A stretch of 64,000 nucleotides of DNA from Flavobacterium sp. LC2016-23 (GCF_009674775.1 NZ_WKKE01000002.1:186001-250000); one strand, 5' to 3'. Shown: positions 15,605 through 25,887, numbered from the stretch's first letter. A program made the numbers and translations. The notes: a model not told the origin generated them from the letters alone.

Positions 15605-16171
15605 ATGAAATGCTTACTGATTGGGCTTAACTTTTTTTATTTAACTATTGCTTCTTCTCAAAATCTGGAAAAAATTAATTCTATTGAAGAAGCTGAGAGT
15701 TTTATTCAATTAAATCCAAAAGCAGAAATTAGAACCTTAGAAATTACTACTGATAGTCTAGATTATTACAAAAATAGATTTCTTGAAAAAGACATGATCG
15801 ATAAAAATAGAATTGTAAAAACGGAACCTATTATCTCGATGAGAGTAAGTTATATTTATTTAGATGGCAGTAAATTGACTAATGATAATATTAATAAAAA
15901 AAGACAAGAAATTATCAAACTATACAAAAAAGGGAAGTCCTTTGGAGAATTAGTCGCTACTTATAGTATGGATAGTAATGTTAACAAAGGTGATTTAGGA
16001 TGGTTTAATGAAGGAACTATGTATAAAGCATTCGAAGATGCAATTAAATGCCATAAAAAGAATGATTTGTTTGAAGTTGATATTCCTGAAAATAGATGGT
16101 ATTATGTTGTTTTGAAAACCTATAATGATTTGCCTAAATCGATTCTTTATATTTTGAGTGTACTTGACTAA
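15605..16171 (+). CDS. Secreted parvulin-like (PpiC-type) protein
   Basis: 188 residues from ATG 15605 (MKCLLIGLNFF; a second Met codon is directly before it), chosen because a signal peptide follows at once (ending IASSQN) and because upstream codons belong to the pseudogene in another frame. Residues ~80-175 resemble a parvulin-type peptidyl-prolyl isomerase: ISMRVSYIYLDG, GKSFGELVATYSMD, NKGDLGWFNEGTMYKAFEDA, and RWYYVVLK. Parvulins fold exported proteins in the periplasm. AT-rich with modest similarity; it may be recently acquired along with, or in place of, the pseudogene. Confidence 0.65.
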   Translation: MKCLLIGLNFFYLTIASSQNLEKINSIEEAESFIQLNPKAEIRTLEITTDSLDYYKNRFLEKDMIDKNRIVKTEPIISMRVSYIYLDGSKLTNDNINKKRQEIIKLYKKGKSFGELVATYSMDSNVNKGDLGWFNEGTMYKAFEDAIKCHKKNDLFEVDIPENRWYYVVLKTYNDLPKSILYILSVLD

Positions 16172-16206
16172 CAACAATCTAAAAAAAAACTGTATAAATA
16201 GGCATT

Positions 16207-16270
16207 TTCGCGAAAGCGAATCCGTATAAGCTGCATCTAAAATCGCCCCAACATCAGGGCGATTTTTATT
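16207..16270. terminator. Hairpin plus bidirectional terminator
   Basis: TTCGC-GAAA-GCGAA (16207-16220) is a short stem with a GNRA loop. AAATCGCCC (16240-16248) and GGGCGATTT (16257-16265) then form a 9-bp stem followed by T-rich sequence. It separates the convergent parvulin and SWIM genes. Confidence 0.7.
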
Positions 16271-16289
16271 TTATATAAAAGTATAATTT

Positions 16290-17618
16290 CTAAGAAATCA
16301 TCATCTTCACTCCCAAAATGTGTTTGCAGATTCCTCTTGTGCCCTGATAAGCCGTAAACCAGTCGCAGGTACATCTTTGCGAGTTATTGTCGATAATTAC
16401 CTTGTGTAAAACGCCCGAACCTTTTACTTTGGCTTCGATATAATCGGCTCTTCGTTCGACGATTTCGATGTCTTCGTTAGCAATAAGTTTTTTGGCATTT
16501 TTAAGCCTTGGGTTTAGCGATAAAATACGCTCGGTTTTAAAAGGAAGACGTCGGTAGAAATGTGCTTTTTCGCTTACATCATAACCCAATAATCCCATCG
16601 ATGATAAGTTGGAAGTCAGATTATCCATAGTACCAAAATCAATATCGTTTTCGATAGAAAGCATGGTGGGGTCAAAAGTTTCATTCGATTTTAATAAACT
16701 GTTTAATCCGTACACCCATTCTATGGGTAAGTTTTCGGTCATGGTTTCCAGTACATTTCCTTCTCCTGAAAAGCCACGGTACGAATCGGGAGAAAAGGCC
16801 ATTAAAAGCTGCATTTTTCCAAATTCGGCGACTATTGCACACGTTTGTTTGTCTGACGATTCATAAATATAAATTTTATCTACAATAGCCAGAATTCCTT
16901 CTAACAGACGCAATCTTTGTACGCCGCCAATTCGAACGCTGTCGGCTGTAGCCAAAGTCGAAAACATAAATTTCTCGGCTCTTTTGGTCATGAAAAAATC
17001 GCCCTTTACAGAACCTTTTGGTAAACTCTGAAACAATTGGATGGTCTGAATTTTATTCAGTTCAAACTTCAGATCCATATCTGCCAGATACAGCTGAACG
17101 CTTGTTAAACCTTTTATCCAACGCATGGGTAAGGTTACTTTTTTCTCGGTCACTTTTGCTTTGCTGGTTATCACCTGAACTTCCTGCTGACCCACGGCAA
17201 GGGTTACTTTTTCGTTTTTCTGAATCGCATTTAAGGCATTCAGCATCGGATCATTAAAATCGACATTCGTGGTTCCGTTGGCAATAAATTCACCGTCAAT
17301 CGCTTCAGGTTTCATATCCAGCCGTACGTACACACCATTGCAGGACGAAAAACCTTCGAAACGCAATCGCTCAGATCCTGCCGATACAATAGGATCGCGC
17401 AGACTTGGCGGAATTGGCCCAAAACTGGAACGGACTACTTTGGCAATCGTTGTCCAGCATTTTGCCGTGACATAAGGATCGGTCAGGCTTCCCCAGAAAA
17501 AACACGGAATGTTATTAACTTCTTCAATTTCGGTCTGATGGGCCAGAACCAGATTGTTGATGCCTTTTGCTTTGCTGTACGTTGAAATTCCTTTGTAATT
17601 ATATTCGAGATCTGTCAT
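16290..17618 (-). CDS. SWIM zinc-finger protein
   Basis: 442 residues. The C-terminus holds the SWIM motif CxCx(n)CxH: C416, C418, C431 and H433 (CTCDWF, then GICKHIL). The rest is a mixed alpha/beta protein with no catalytic motif I can name. SWIM domains bind zinc and often mediate DNA or protein contacts. It begins 6 nt after the stop of the WGR-domain gene on the same strand, so the two form an operon. In many bacteria such pairs accompany MoxR-ATPase and VWA genes; none is present here. Confidence 0.75.
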   Translation of the reverse strand: MTDLEYNYKGISTYSKAKGINNLVLAHQTEIEEVNNIPCFFWGSLTDPYVTAKCWTTIAKVVRSSFGPIPPSLRDPIVSAGSERLRFEGFSSCNGVYVRLDMKPEAIDGEFIANGTTNVDFNDPMLNALNAIQKNEKVTLAVGQQEVQVITSKAKVTEKKVTLPMRWIKGLTSVQLYLADMDLKFELNKIQTIQLFQSLPKGSVKGDFFMTKRAEKFMFSTLATADSVRIGGVQRLRLLEGILAIVDKIYIYESSDKQTCAIVAEFGKMQLLMAFSPDSYRGFSGEGNVLETMTENLPIEWVYGLNSLLKSNETFDPTMLSIENDIDFGTMDNLTSNLSSMGLLGYDVSEKAHFYRRLPFKTERILSLNPRLKNAKKLIANEDIEIVERRADYIEAKVKGSGVLHKVIIDNNSQRCTCDWFTAYQGTRGICKHILGVKMMIS

Positions 17619-17624
17619 TTTTCT

Positions 17625-20600
17625 TTATTTTAAAATTTGCTTAATCAATGATTTAAGCGACGCATTATCTTTCCATTGTTCAAAGAATACCAGGGCTTTG
17701 GCCGATGGTTTCTGATTGGTTTTGGTCAAAATATCCAGATAGTTTTCTACTATTTTCCTGAAGTTGGTTGGTAATTTTTCTTTTAAATCAAGATTTTCAA
17801 AGAACGAGTTTAATAACTTCAATAAGGCATTATTATGTAAGGGCGAAACATCCTTCAGGGCAATTAATCCCTCGACTAATCTTAAAAACACACCATATTT
17901 TCCGTTTGTGAGAAAGGCTGTTTTCTGGGCAAAAAGCGCAACATCAATAGCTTGTTTTTCGATGAGGTTAATTAAAACTTCGGAGGCCTGCAAACGTAAC
18001 TCTTTCTGTTTTTGAAAGAAACAACAGGCGTAGACAAGTAGACTACTATCTGAAAATTGAAACTCAGGCCGATTGATGATGTCCAGAAATGCTTTTAATT
18101 CTGATTTCGTGCCATCACCATCGGTGTTCTTACAGATTTGCAATAGTAGTAAGGAAAGAGCATCTGCATTTTGAGGTGTTAAGCTGTGCCAGTAATAAGT
18201 GTTGCCCGCAGAGTTAAGCAAGTAATTATTACTATCCAGATATTTGTATAATCTTTCCTGAGAAGTCAAATTATCCCAATCATATCGGTCTGATCGCTTA
18301 AAAGCATCAAGGCTATACAATAAATAATTCGGAACTTTTGAATGATGCGGTAAATCAAATCGTAGTTCGTACCAGGATGGACTTCGCTCTTTTTCTTTGG
18401 TTTCGTAATTCTCCCATTCGTACCATAGCTCTTTAAAAGTAATCTCCGGTTTAAAAGGAGCCACTACAAACGGAATCTCTTTTAAGTACGTGTTTTCAAA
18501 TTCCGGGAAAGTATGGGTAGGATAAAAAGTTCTGGCGGCGACTGCCCAAAGCGATAAATTGTCGTCTTCCCCGGTTGCTTTTCCTATAGTAGCTAATAAT
18601 TTCAATAAAATTGATCCGGTATCTAATTTTATCTTTTCAGTAACACCAAGGCAAAACGATAATAACGGTTTCAACTCTCCTTCGATCTGATCTAATAACG
18701 GAATCGCTTCAGATACATTTTCTCTGGGCATACGGGCAATTGCGATGGCTAAATCTACGGAGTCGATGGCTTCGTTTGTAGTTTGATAGTCAATAATTCT
18801 TTGTAATAAAATCTTTGGAGCAATCCAATAGGGCTTGTGACTTGGGAAGGATAGCAAAGGCAAGGCAGAATTTGAATCTATTTTTTGCTGTACCTTCTCT
18901 AATAACGTCCGAATTGATATTAGAATATTGATTATTGTTCTTGTATAACAATTCCTGCTTTCAAATTTAGTTTTGCGATTAATATTTCTAATTTTTTCAA
19001 GCAATAAGGCTATCATATAATCTTTGTGGACAATCTCGAAATATTTCTTTTGCAGTTGTTTTTCATAAGGCTGTAATTGGGAAGTATAATCTGCCGGAAA
19101 TAAATCCCTCTGCGTGATATAGGTATTCATTAAAATTTCGGTATCTAAAAATTCTTCCGAATTAATGAAATTCCCAAACTGAAAAACGATATCATTCCAG
19201 TTTTTTGGCAATACAACTTCTTCTGTAAGTAATAGCTTTTTTTGAGGTTTAAAAATATATTCTTCTAATGCAGAATCGTCAATAGTGAAAGCGTCTTTGT
19301 CTAAAAAATACGTCAATCCAGACTTTATATTTCCCCGCATTAAAGTGACATAAGACGATAACTTTTCTTTCAGCGCCTGATCTTTTGGATTCGCAATTTT
19401 AGTGATAATTTTGGTAGCACGTTCTTGTAAAGCCAAATCCGCTATTACATAAACATCTGCAATAAGCGAAGCAATGGTATGGTTTAATTTCGGGTTTGTC
19501 TTATTTAATTTTTCAAGAATGGGTAAAGCATTTTTAATACCGGCTTTGCAGTCGCTTCGCATCATTAAAGGTTCGAGCCATTCCAGAAACGATTTAGTTT
19601 TAAATTTAGGATGATCGTATATTTTTTTAACCAGTTCCATTCCGTAACTGGTAATAGGAGAGTAGGCATATTGTAAAAGCGAAAATATTTTTTCCTGATG
19701 AAGGATCAGTTCATCAGCTGTAAGATTTAATTCTTCGATTCTTTTTCTAAAAAACAATTTCAAAGCATTGTCCCATTCTTTGGTTTGAATCTGGATGGCA
19801 TTTTCAATAAAAAAAGCACGCCCCATTTTTTTATCATCTAACAACGATTTGTAAATAACGATCCAGGTGTAAATGCGGGTATCATTTTTCCAGAAGTAAT
19901 AGTGATGTAAATTTGTTTCGTAATTAAACAACTCTGGAATATCCCTTTGATAAGCCGTTTTATCATTCAATAGTGGCAAAATAAAATCGGTCATTATTTT
20001 TACGTTGTGGTCACTGGTTGTTGATAAACTTAAGGTATATAATTCGGGATTAAATTTAATTAAACCAAGATCTTCCAGTTTACGGAGATTGTGATAGTGG
20101 AAACCAACCCAGCTCTGTCTTTTTAAAATTCCTAAGATAAAAGTTTCCAGCCAGTTTGGTTTTGCCCAAATTAAAATATCAAGTATTTGTGGTTTCTCAT
20201 CTATTTTGTTCAGTAATGTTATAGCTTCCTCCCAGGGATTAATATCAGTTTTATCGAATAATGCTATTGCGCTAAGGGTAATAATGTCTTTTTGTTTCCA
20301 CCATATAGTTATAGTTCCCGTTATCCAGTGACGTCTGTATTTTTTGATATGTTTTTTTAATACTTCAAGATTTCCTTTTGATTTTTCTTTCAGAAAGGGC
20401 AACAATAAATCGATATTGTTAGATTGTATGATTTCGTCGTATTCCTTTAGAAGTTCATCAACAGTAGTGCTTTTAGACGCTTTTGCTTTTGAAGTTACAC
20501 TAACATCACCAGTTTCAGAATATCCTTTTTTAATTTTTTCGGCTAGTAATTTTTCCGCTGATTTTAAACATTCTGCGTCTGTAGCAAATGTTTTGGTTTG

Positions 20601-20714
20601 AGTAGTTCCTGAAGTTCCGTTTTTTCCATAAGTCACAGTATATTCTAATCCTGTAACGTCAATTTGCCAGAACTTATCGGAATTTCCATCTATGTATTTT
20701 AAGTGTTTTTTCAT
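17625..20714 (-). CDS. Large WGR-domain protein
   Basis: 1029 residues. The N-terminal ~75 residues form a WGR domain ([27 protein letters not shown]), a nucleic-acid-binding module also found in PARP1. A Ser/Lys-rich linker follows, then ~900 helical residues suggestive of HEAT-like repeats. No enzyme motif is visible. It is the first gene of the WGR-SWIM operon. Upstream, three 20-bp direct repeats at 20816-20875 may be its control site. A role in DNA damage response is only a guess from the WGR domain. Confidence 0.75.
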   Translation of the reverse strand: MKKHLKYIDGNSDKFWQIDVTGLEYTVTYGKNGTSGTTQTKTFATDAECLKSAEKLLAEKIKKGYSETGDVSVTSKAKASKSTTVDELLKEYDEIIQSNNIDLLLPFLKEKSKGNLEVLKKHIKKYRRHWITGTITIWWKQKDIITLSAIALFDKTDINPWEEAITLLNKIDEKPQILDILIWAKPNWLETFILGILKRQSWVGFHYHNLRKLEDLGLIKFNPELYTLSLSTTSDHNVKIMTDFILPLLNDKTAYQRDIPELFNYETNLHHYYFWKNDTRIYTWIVIYKSLLDDKKMGRAFFIENAIQIQTKEWDNALKLFFRKRIEELNLTADELILHQEKIFSLLQYAYSPITSYGMELVKKIYDHPKFKTKSFLEWLEPLMMRSDCKAGIKNALPILEKLNKTNPKLNHTIASLIADVYVIADLALQERATKIITKIANPKDQALKEKLSSYVTLMRGNIKSGLTYFLDKDAFTIDDSALEEYIFKPQKKLLLTEEVVLPKNWNDIVFQFGNFINSEEFLDTEILMNTYITQRDLFPADYTSQLQPYEKQLQKKYFEIVHKDYMIALLLEKIRNINRKTKFESRNCYTRTIINILISIRTLLEKVQQKIDSNSALPLLSFPSHKPYWIAPKILLQRIIDYQTTNEAIDSVDLAIAIARMPRENVSEAIPLLDQIEGELKPLLSFCLGVTEKIKLDTGSILLKLLATIGKATGEDDNLSLWAVAARTFYPTHTFPEFENTYLKEIPFVVAPFKPEITFKELWYEWENYETKEKERSPSWYELRFDLPHHSKVPNYLLYSLDAFKRSDRYDWDNLTSQERLYKYLDSNNYLLNSAGNTYYWHSLTPQNADALSLLLLQICKNTDGDGTKSELKAFLDIINRPEFQFSDSSLLVYACCFFQKQKELRLQASEVLINLIEKQAIDVALFAQKTAFLTNGKYGVFLRLVEGLIALKDVSPLHNNALLKLLNSFFENLDLKEKLPTNFRKIVENYLDILTKTNQKPSAKALVFFEQWKDNASLKSLIKQILK

Positions 20715-20815
20715 GTCTGTGTTAATGAAAGGGTGGCGTAAAATTTGAAATTAAGAAACCTTTTGGTGCCAAAATCCACGCGAATTTAATTTGTTATCAC
20801 AGAAAATTACTGAAG

Positions 20816-20875
20816 GATGAAATAAGTGGTACAATGATGAAATCACTGGTGTATAGATGAAAGAAGTGGTTATTA
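20816..20875. promoter_or_regulatory. Three 20-bp direct repeats upstream of WGR-SWIM operon
   Basis: Copies at 20816, 20836 and 20856 share GATGAAA-N2-A-N-TGGT with an exact 20-bp start-to-start period. On the minus strand, towards the WGR gene, this reads ACCAnTnnTTTCATC. A two-turn period on one DNA face is typical of tandem activator sites (for example LytTR-type), but no LytTR gene is in the window. Confidence 0.55.
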
Positions 20876-20879
20876 TAAA

Positions 20880-20914
20880 AAAAAAAAACGGCTGTCATCT
20901 GACAGCCGTTTTTC
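20880..20914 (-). terminator. Terminator of acyl-CoA synthetase gene
   Basis: A perfect stem with arms AACGGCTGTCA (20887-20897) and TGACAGCCGTT (20900-20910) is followed on the minus strand by a long T run. Nearly the same hairpin ends the tyrosinase operon. Confidence 0.8.
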
Positions 20915-20933
20915 GTTGGTTATAGTATTTTGA

Positions 20934-22715
20934 TTATGAATTTTGCCCGTAAATTTTAGCGTAAAGATCTTTGTAGATTTCTTTGATGATTTTACGTTTC
21001 AATTTTAAAGTTGGAGTAAGCTGACCGCCATCAATAGACCAGACATCGGGAGTTAACTCAAAACGTTTGATTTTTTCCCAGTGACCGAATTTTTCGTTGA
21101 TTCCTTCGATTTCTTCGTCGATGCGTTTGATGACATCCGCATTGGAAGCGATTTCGGCATTGGAACTTCCTAAAGTAATTTTATGGATTTTAGCCCATTC
21201 TTTTACGAATTCAAAGTTAGGCTGAATAAAAGCAGCCGGCATTTTTTCGCCTTCACCAATGACCATGATCTGCTCAATAAAACGGGATTGTTTCATGGCA
21301 TTTTCGATCAATTGCGGCGCGATGTATTTTCCGCCTGAGGTTTTGAACATTTCTTTCTTACGGTCTGTAATTTTAAGGAAGCCTTCGCTGTCAATTTCTC
21401 CGATATCCCCGGTGTGGAAATACCCGTCCTGTAAAGCTTCTGCTGTTTTTTCAGGGTCTTTGAAGTAGCCTAACATTACGTTTGGTCCTTTGCAGAGGAT
21501 TTCTCCGTCCTGGGCAATTTTTACTTCTACGTTGCGTATTACTTTTCCAACCGTTCCTATTTTGAAACCTTTGTTTCTTTGGTCGTTTACGGCAATTACC
21601 GGTGATGTTTCAGATAAACCGTACCCTTCCATAACCGGAATTTCGGCAGCGGCAAAAACTCTTGTTAAACGGGGCTGTAAAGCAGCACTTCCGGAAACCA
21701 TTAAATCTAAATTGCCTCCCAAACCTTCTTTCCATTTGCTGAAAATAAGTTTTCTGGCAATTTTTAACTGGAATTCATACCAGAAACCATTGGCTCCGTA
21801 AGGTTCGTATTTTAAACCTAAATCGATAGCCCAGAAGAATAATTTTTTCTTGATGCCGGTTAATTCGCCACCTTTCGCGTAAATTTTATCGTAAACTTTT
21901 TCCAGAAGTCTTGGAACAGCCGTAATCACGGTTGGTTTTACTTCTTTCAGGTTATCGCTGATTTTGTCAATAGATTCTCCAAAATATACCGAAACGCCAT
22001 AATACTGATAGATGTATAAAATCATTCTTTCAAAAATATGACAAATAGGAAGGAAGCTCAATGCGGTGCTTTTCCCCGGATCAAAAGGAATTCTCGGTGC
22101 ACTGTCCAAAACATTCGAAACAATGTTGTGGTGGGATAGCATTACGCCTTTTGGTTTTCCCGTCGTTCCTGAGGTATAAATAATAGTGGCTAAATCATCT
22201 GCCTTTATGCTGTCTTTTCTCGCTTCCACTTCAGACTGATTGCTTTCGTCAGCCCCTAAAGTCAGTAATTCAGACCAGTGTTTGCAGCCTGCAATTTCGT
22301 TAAAGGAATACACCTCTTTTAACGTCGGAACGTTGGCTTTTATGGCATTTACTTTCTGAAGTACTTCGTCATCGGAAACGAAACAGTAAATGCTTCCGCT
22401 GTGGTTTAAAATATATTCGTAATCCTCTTCGGCAATGGTTGGATAAATTGGAACGTTCTGTGCCCCGGTCTGTAAAATACCAATATCCATGATATTCCAT
22501 TCCATGCGGTTATTTGAAGTGATTAAGGCAATTTTATCCTCTTTCTGAACGCCCATACGCAATAATGCTCTTGATACGGCATTTGCTTTTGCAATATATT
22601 CCTGAGTGGATGTTTTTTCCCAGACTCCATTTTTTTTGGTAGCCAGAGCAACCGGAAGGTCGTAAGTTTCTTGTTGATAATAAGGAAAATCAAAAAGGCG
22701 TGTGATTGAAACCAT
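20934..22715 (-). CDS. Long-chain acyl-CoA synthetase (AMP-forming)
   Basis: 593 residues. The AMP-binding P-loop-like motif IIYTSGTTGKPKGVM (about 178-192) is followed by GYGLSETSPV, YFHTGDIG and a C-terminal KITDRKKEMFKTSGGKYI region. These define the ANL superfamily and fit FadD15-like bacterial ligases of about 600 residues. It activates fatty acids to acyl-CoA via acyl-AMP in the cytoplasm or at the membrane. It stands alone, with its own terminator. The 171-bp gap after its start codon (22716-22886) shows no recognisable feature. Confidence 0.92.
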   Translation of the reverse strand: MVSITRLFDFPYYQQETYDLPVALATKKNGVWEKTSTQEYIAKANAVSRALLRMGVQKEDKIALITSNNRMEWNIMDIGILQTGAQNVPIYPTIAEEDYEYILNHSGSIYCFVSDDEVLQKVNAIKANVPTLKEVYSFNEIAGCKHWSELLTLGADESNQSEVEARKDSIKADDLATIIYTSGTTGKPKGVMLSHHNIVSNVLDSAPRIPFDPGKSTALSFLPICHIFERMILYIYQYYGVSVYFGESIDKISDNLKEVKPTVITAVPRLLEKVYDKIYAKGGELTGIKKKLFFWAIDLGLKYEPYGANGFWYEFQLKIARKLIFSKWKEGLGGNLDLMVSGSAALQPRLTRVFAAAEIPVMEGYGLSETSPVIAVNDQRNKGFKIGTVGKVIRNVEVKIAQDGEILCKGPNVMLGYFKDPEKTAEALQDGYFHTGDIGEIDSEGFLKITDRKKEMFKTSGGKYIAPQLIENAMKQSRFIEQIMVIGEGEKMPAAFIQPNFEFVKEWAKIHKITLGSSNAEIASNADVIKRIDEEIEGINEKFGHWEKIKRFELTPDVWSIDGGQLTPTLKLKRKIIKEIYKDLYAKIYGQNS

Positions 22716-22886
22716 GTTTAATATATTGAATTTTACCGCAAATTAAATAAAAAATGGGTATAATTTTTAGTTTTATGAAATTTTATGGCAAAAATTATAG
22801 GTACTATTAAAAATCAACGAAATCGTTTTCTTTTTAATAGCAAATTTTCGGAAAAAGAAAGAAATGTTTAATTTGAGGACTGCAAT

Positions 22887-23321
22887 TTACTGCACATTAA
22901 AATCTTCGTAGCTTTTTACTCTTTCTCCCATCAGGAACATTTTCTTTTTGGCGAAATGAATAGAAAGCTGGGTGTAGTTCCACTCATCACTGTCATTGGT
23001 TCGGTACCAGAACGTATAGGATTTACTGTTGAAGCCTTCCTTAAAAACGGGAACACCTTCTTCGGTACATTCAATTCCCCAGTTGATCTTTTTCTTGCTT
23101 AAATCGTCGTTCTGAATCACTCCTGTACCGTCCGGATTTAATACCGTGCTGGGCTCTTTTTGCCCGATAGGTAAAAAAGTTCCCTGTATCGGATATTCAA
23201 TAGTAGTGGTGATATAACGCTCACGGCCTTTGTAAAGGATTTTATCTATAGTAATATCTTGTGAATAGGATTGGGTAGCAATAAAAAATAATGCAAAAAG
23301 GAATGCTTTTAAAATTTTCAT
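22887..23321 (-). CDS. Secreted hypothetical protein
   Basis: 144 residues. Signal peptide 1-20 (hydrophobic, ending TQSYSQ). The mature part has alternating beta-strand pattern, a single Cys (GIECTEEG) and a Trp/Tyr-rich segment (YTFWYRTNDSDEWNY). No family recognised. It is on the same strand as the barrel protein gene downstream, 147 bp apart, which suggests but does not show a link. Confidence 0.6.
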   Translation of the reverse strand: MKILKAFLFALFFIATQSYSQDITIDKILYKGRERYITTTIEYPIQGTFLPIGQKEPSTVLNPDGTGVIQNDDLSKKKINWGIECTEEGVPVFKEGFNSKSYTFWYRTNDSDEWNYTQLSIHFAKKKMFLMGERVKSYEDFNVQ

Positions 23322-23468
23322 TTCTATGTAGGTTTTAGTTGTTTTTGGGCCTTCAAAAAAATCCCGTGGCAGGATTTTTTAGGCGAATATAGTTCAAATT
23401 TCTATAAAAAAATGAATCCAAATTACAAGAATGAGATTTTTTTTAAACAATTCATTTCCAAAGGGAAA

Positions 23469-25874
23469 TTACTCGGTTGAAAATTGATTTTCGAGTAGTT
23501 TTTCTTTAAAATCAGATTTGAACGTATAGGCAAAAGTCAGCAGCAACGCCCTGGTGTCTGATTTGGAAGTCCGGTTGCCGTTAAAGAGGGAAGTAGTGTT
23601 TTTATAACCGCTTTCAAGTGTATTGAATATATCGGTAACCACAAGGCCTAAACGCGCATTTCCTTTTCCTAATTTTTGCTGAAAACCCAGGTCAGCATTA
23701 TAAACCGGAATTCGTTTTCCCTGCGGAGTTGCCAGTGCCGAATTGTAATTGCCGATGAGCTGCAGTTTAGCGCCTTTCCACGGAATAAAATTATGAATCA
23801 TTTTTCCGTACCAGCTAAAAGCATTCTGAACCACGTCCTGAGCCAGGTTGTCTGCCTTTATGTTTTGCTGAAAAGCCGTTACACTAATGTTGGCATCATA
23901 AAAAGGAAAGGGTTTAAAACTGAAAATAGTTTCTACACCATAGGTAATTGTTTTCCCAATGTTTTCAGGTCGCAGTAAAACAACACCATTGTCCTGAAGC
24001 GTTGCATATTGTTTGATCGTGTTGTTAGCATTCCTGTAAAAAGCGTTGGTCGAAAAAGAATAGTGATCCCATGCTGCATTGTAACTCATTTCAACGATAT
24101 GGATGATTTCAGGCTTTAAATTGGGATTTCCGGTATGCGGATTCAAAGCATCGGTGATGTCAACAAACGGATTCAGATTGTCTAAATCAGGACGATTGAT
24201 ACGCTTGCTGTACCCGAATTTTAAGAATTCATCGGATTTTAAGTTCAGCTGCAAAGAAGCCGAGGGAAATAGTTTAAGATACTGATTGGAAAAAGCATCA
24301 CTGTTGTTTTGTGTTTTTCCGCTATTCGAAACCTGCTCGCCACGAATCCCCAGGTTGTATTTCCATTTTGGATTTTCTGTAGGTCCAATAAAGGAATTCA
24401 GCATTCCGTAAACGGCGTTTATTTGCTCATCAAAATCAAAAATGTTGCTGGCCAGCGGATTAATTACATAATCGTTATTGATTTGATCTGAACTTTGAAA
24501 ATCGGAATTGAAAAATCGGAAGGTTCCTTTGTACCCCGTTTCGATTATTGATTTTTCTGCAACGGGAAATGTATAGTTGAGTGTAGCATTTGAGATATTC
24601 TCTTTTTCATAATTATGGGTTCTTTGCAAAAAAGGATTTCCGGTCAATATTTCATTTTCATCGTAATTATTCGTGTCAATATTAGTGTTTTCCCTGTGGA
24701 AATTATAAGAAGAAGTAATTCCTGCATTCAGGATTTTGCGGTCATCAGAAAATTTACGGTCATAATTAAAAGCGAATTCGGCTACTTTCGAACGTTCTAG
24801 TTCCAAGGAATGCCTGGTGTTATTAGAGAAAAAAGCATTGGTATTGGTGTTGACTTTTGTCTGTAAGGTTTCATCATTATCCTGAGTTTCTAAATTCCCA
24901 AGTGCTTCAAAAGAAAACGTATTTCTTTCGTCCGGGGCAAAATCAACATCGAATTTTAAATTTTGCAGGCCTTCCGTACGCTCGTCATTTCTGTTTTGCG
25001 TAATTAAATGTTGGTCATCGATAAAATAATTGGTTCGGTCTCCTTTTATTTTTTTAGTTCTTCCGGCAAAACGATTGTCATAGGCCAGACCGAAATTCCA
25101 TTTTTCTGTTTTCTGGTTCAATTGTACGGAACTGTTCATTCGGCCTTTGGCTCCAAAACCACCGCCCAGCACTACCGCACCGTTAAGACCGTTTTGGTTG
25201 TTTTTTTTAAGTTTAATATTGATAATGCCGCTTTCTGCATTGGCATCGTATTTTGCCGTCGGATTGCTGATGACTTCAATGCTTTCGATGCTGCTTGCCG
25301 CAATCTGATCCATATTGGTAAGGGCAGAGTTTTTTCCATTAATTAGAATCATGGGTGTTTTTCCTCTGAGTGAAATAGCACCATCTGCGTCAACGGCAAC
25401 GGTCGGAATACTTTTCAGCATATCTGTGACAGTTCCGCCGGTTTGTGAAATATTCGAAGCCGCATTAAAAACAAAGCCTTCGTCTGTTTTCTGAATTTGT
25501 TTTTTTCTTGAATTTACGGTCACTGCATTCAATACGTGGGTGTCATTTTGTAACACAATTGTCCCGAGACTGAGCGGTGCGCCTGCTAATTTTATTTTTT
25601 GGGAGACGGTTTTAAATCCGATTAACCTGAATTGCAACTGATAATCACCTGAAGCTATATTTTCGAGTAAAAAATTGCCTGAAGCATCGGTCACGGCATA
25701 CGAAACTACTTTAGTGGAGTCGTTGCTGCTTCTGAGCACAACGTCAACAAATTCTACGGGAAGCTTCCCGTCGGTTACAGTTCCTTTTACAGCAGCTGAA
25801 TTTTGACTGAATGTATATGGGCTTATGCTAAATAAGAAGATGAGCAGTGTTATTTTTTGCAGGTAAATTTTCAT
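23469..25874 (-). CDS. TonB-dependent-receptor-like outer membrane beta-barrel protein
   Basis: 801 residues with a signal peptide (1-23). Residues ~27-110 form a carboxypeptidase-regulatory-like beta sandwich (VKGTVTDGKLPVEFVDV, then GDYQLQFRLIGFK). A plug-like domain follows (about 140-225, with LRGKTPMILINGK and SIESIEVISNPTAKYDANAESGIINIKLK), then a long barrel of alternating strands. This is the outer-membrane beta-barrel family common in Bacteroidota, related to TonB-dependent receptors but without SusC-type features. The substrate is unknown and there is no SusD partner. A TATCTTTG element lies 5 nt before the start. Confidence 0.85.
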   Translation of the reverse strand: MKIYLQKITLLIFLFSISPYTFSQNSAAVKGTVTDGKLPVEFVDVVLRSSNDSTKVVSYAVTDASGNFLLENIASGDYQLQFRLIGFKTVSQKIKLAGAPLSLGTIVLQNDTHVLNAVTVNSRKKQIQKTDEGFVFNAASNISQTGGTVTDMLKSIPTVAVDADGAISLRGKTPMILINGKNSALTNMDQIAASSIESIEVISNPTAKYDANAESGIINIKLKKNNQNGLNGAVVLGGGFGAKGRMNSSVQLNQKTEKWNFGLAYDNRFAGRTKKIKGDRTNYFIDDQHLITQNRNDERTEGLQNLKFDVDFAPDERNTFSFEALGNLETQDNDETLQTKVNTNTNAFFSNNTRHSLELERSKVAEFAFNYDRKFSDDRKILNAGITSSYNFHRENTNIDTNNYDENEILTGNPFLQRTHNYEKENISNATLNYTFPVAEKSIIETGYKGTFRFFNSDFQSSDQINNDYVINPLASNIFDFDEQINAVYGMLNSFIGPTENPKWKYNLGIRGEQVSNSGKTQNNSDAFSNQYLKLFPSASLQLNLKSDEFLKFGYSKRINRPDLDNLNPFVDITDALNPHTGNPNLKPEIIHIVEMSYNAAWDHYSFSTNAFYRNANNTIKQYATLQDNGVVLLRPENIGKTITYGVETIFSFKPFPFYDANISVTAFQQNIKADNLAQDVVQNAFSWYGKMIHNFIPWKGAKLQLIGNYNSALATPQGKRIPVYNADLGFQQKLGKGNARLGLVVTDIFNTLESGYKNTTSLFNGNRTSKSDTRALLLTFAYTFKSDFKEKLLENQFSTE

Positions 25875-25879
25875 AAAGA

Positions 25880-25887
25880 CAAAGATA
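25880..25887 (-). promoter_or_regulatory. -7-like element abutting barrel gene start
   Basis: The minus strand reads TATCTTTG, 5 nt from the start codon, as in the HTH gene at 10994. No -33 match is seen. The remaining gap to 26041 is AT-rich, with no gene. Confidence 0.35.
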
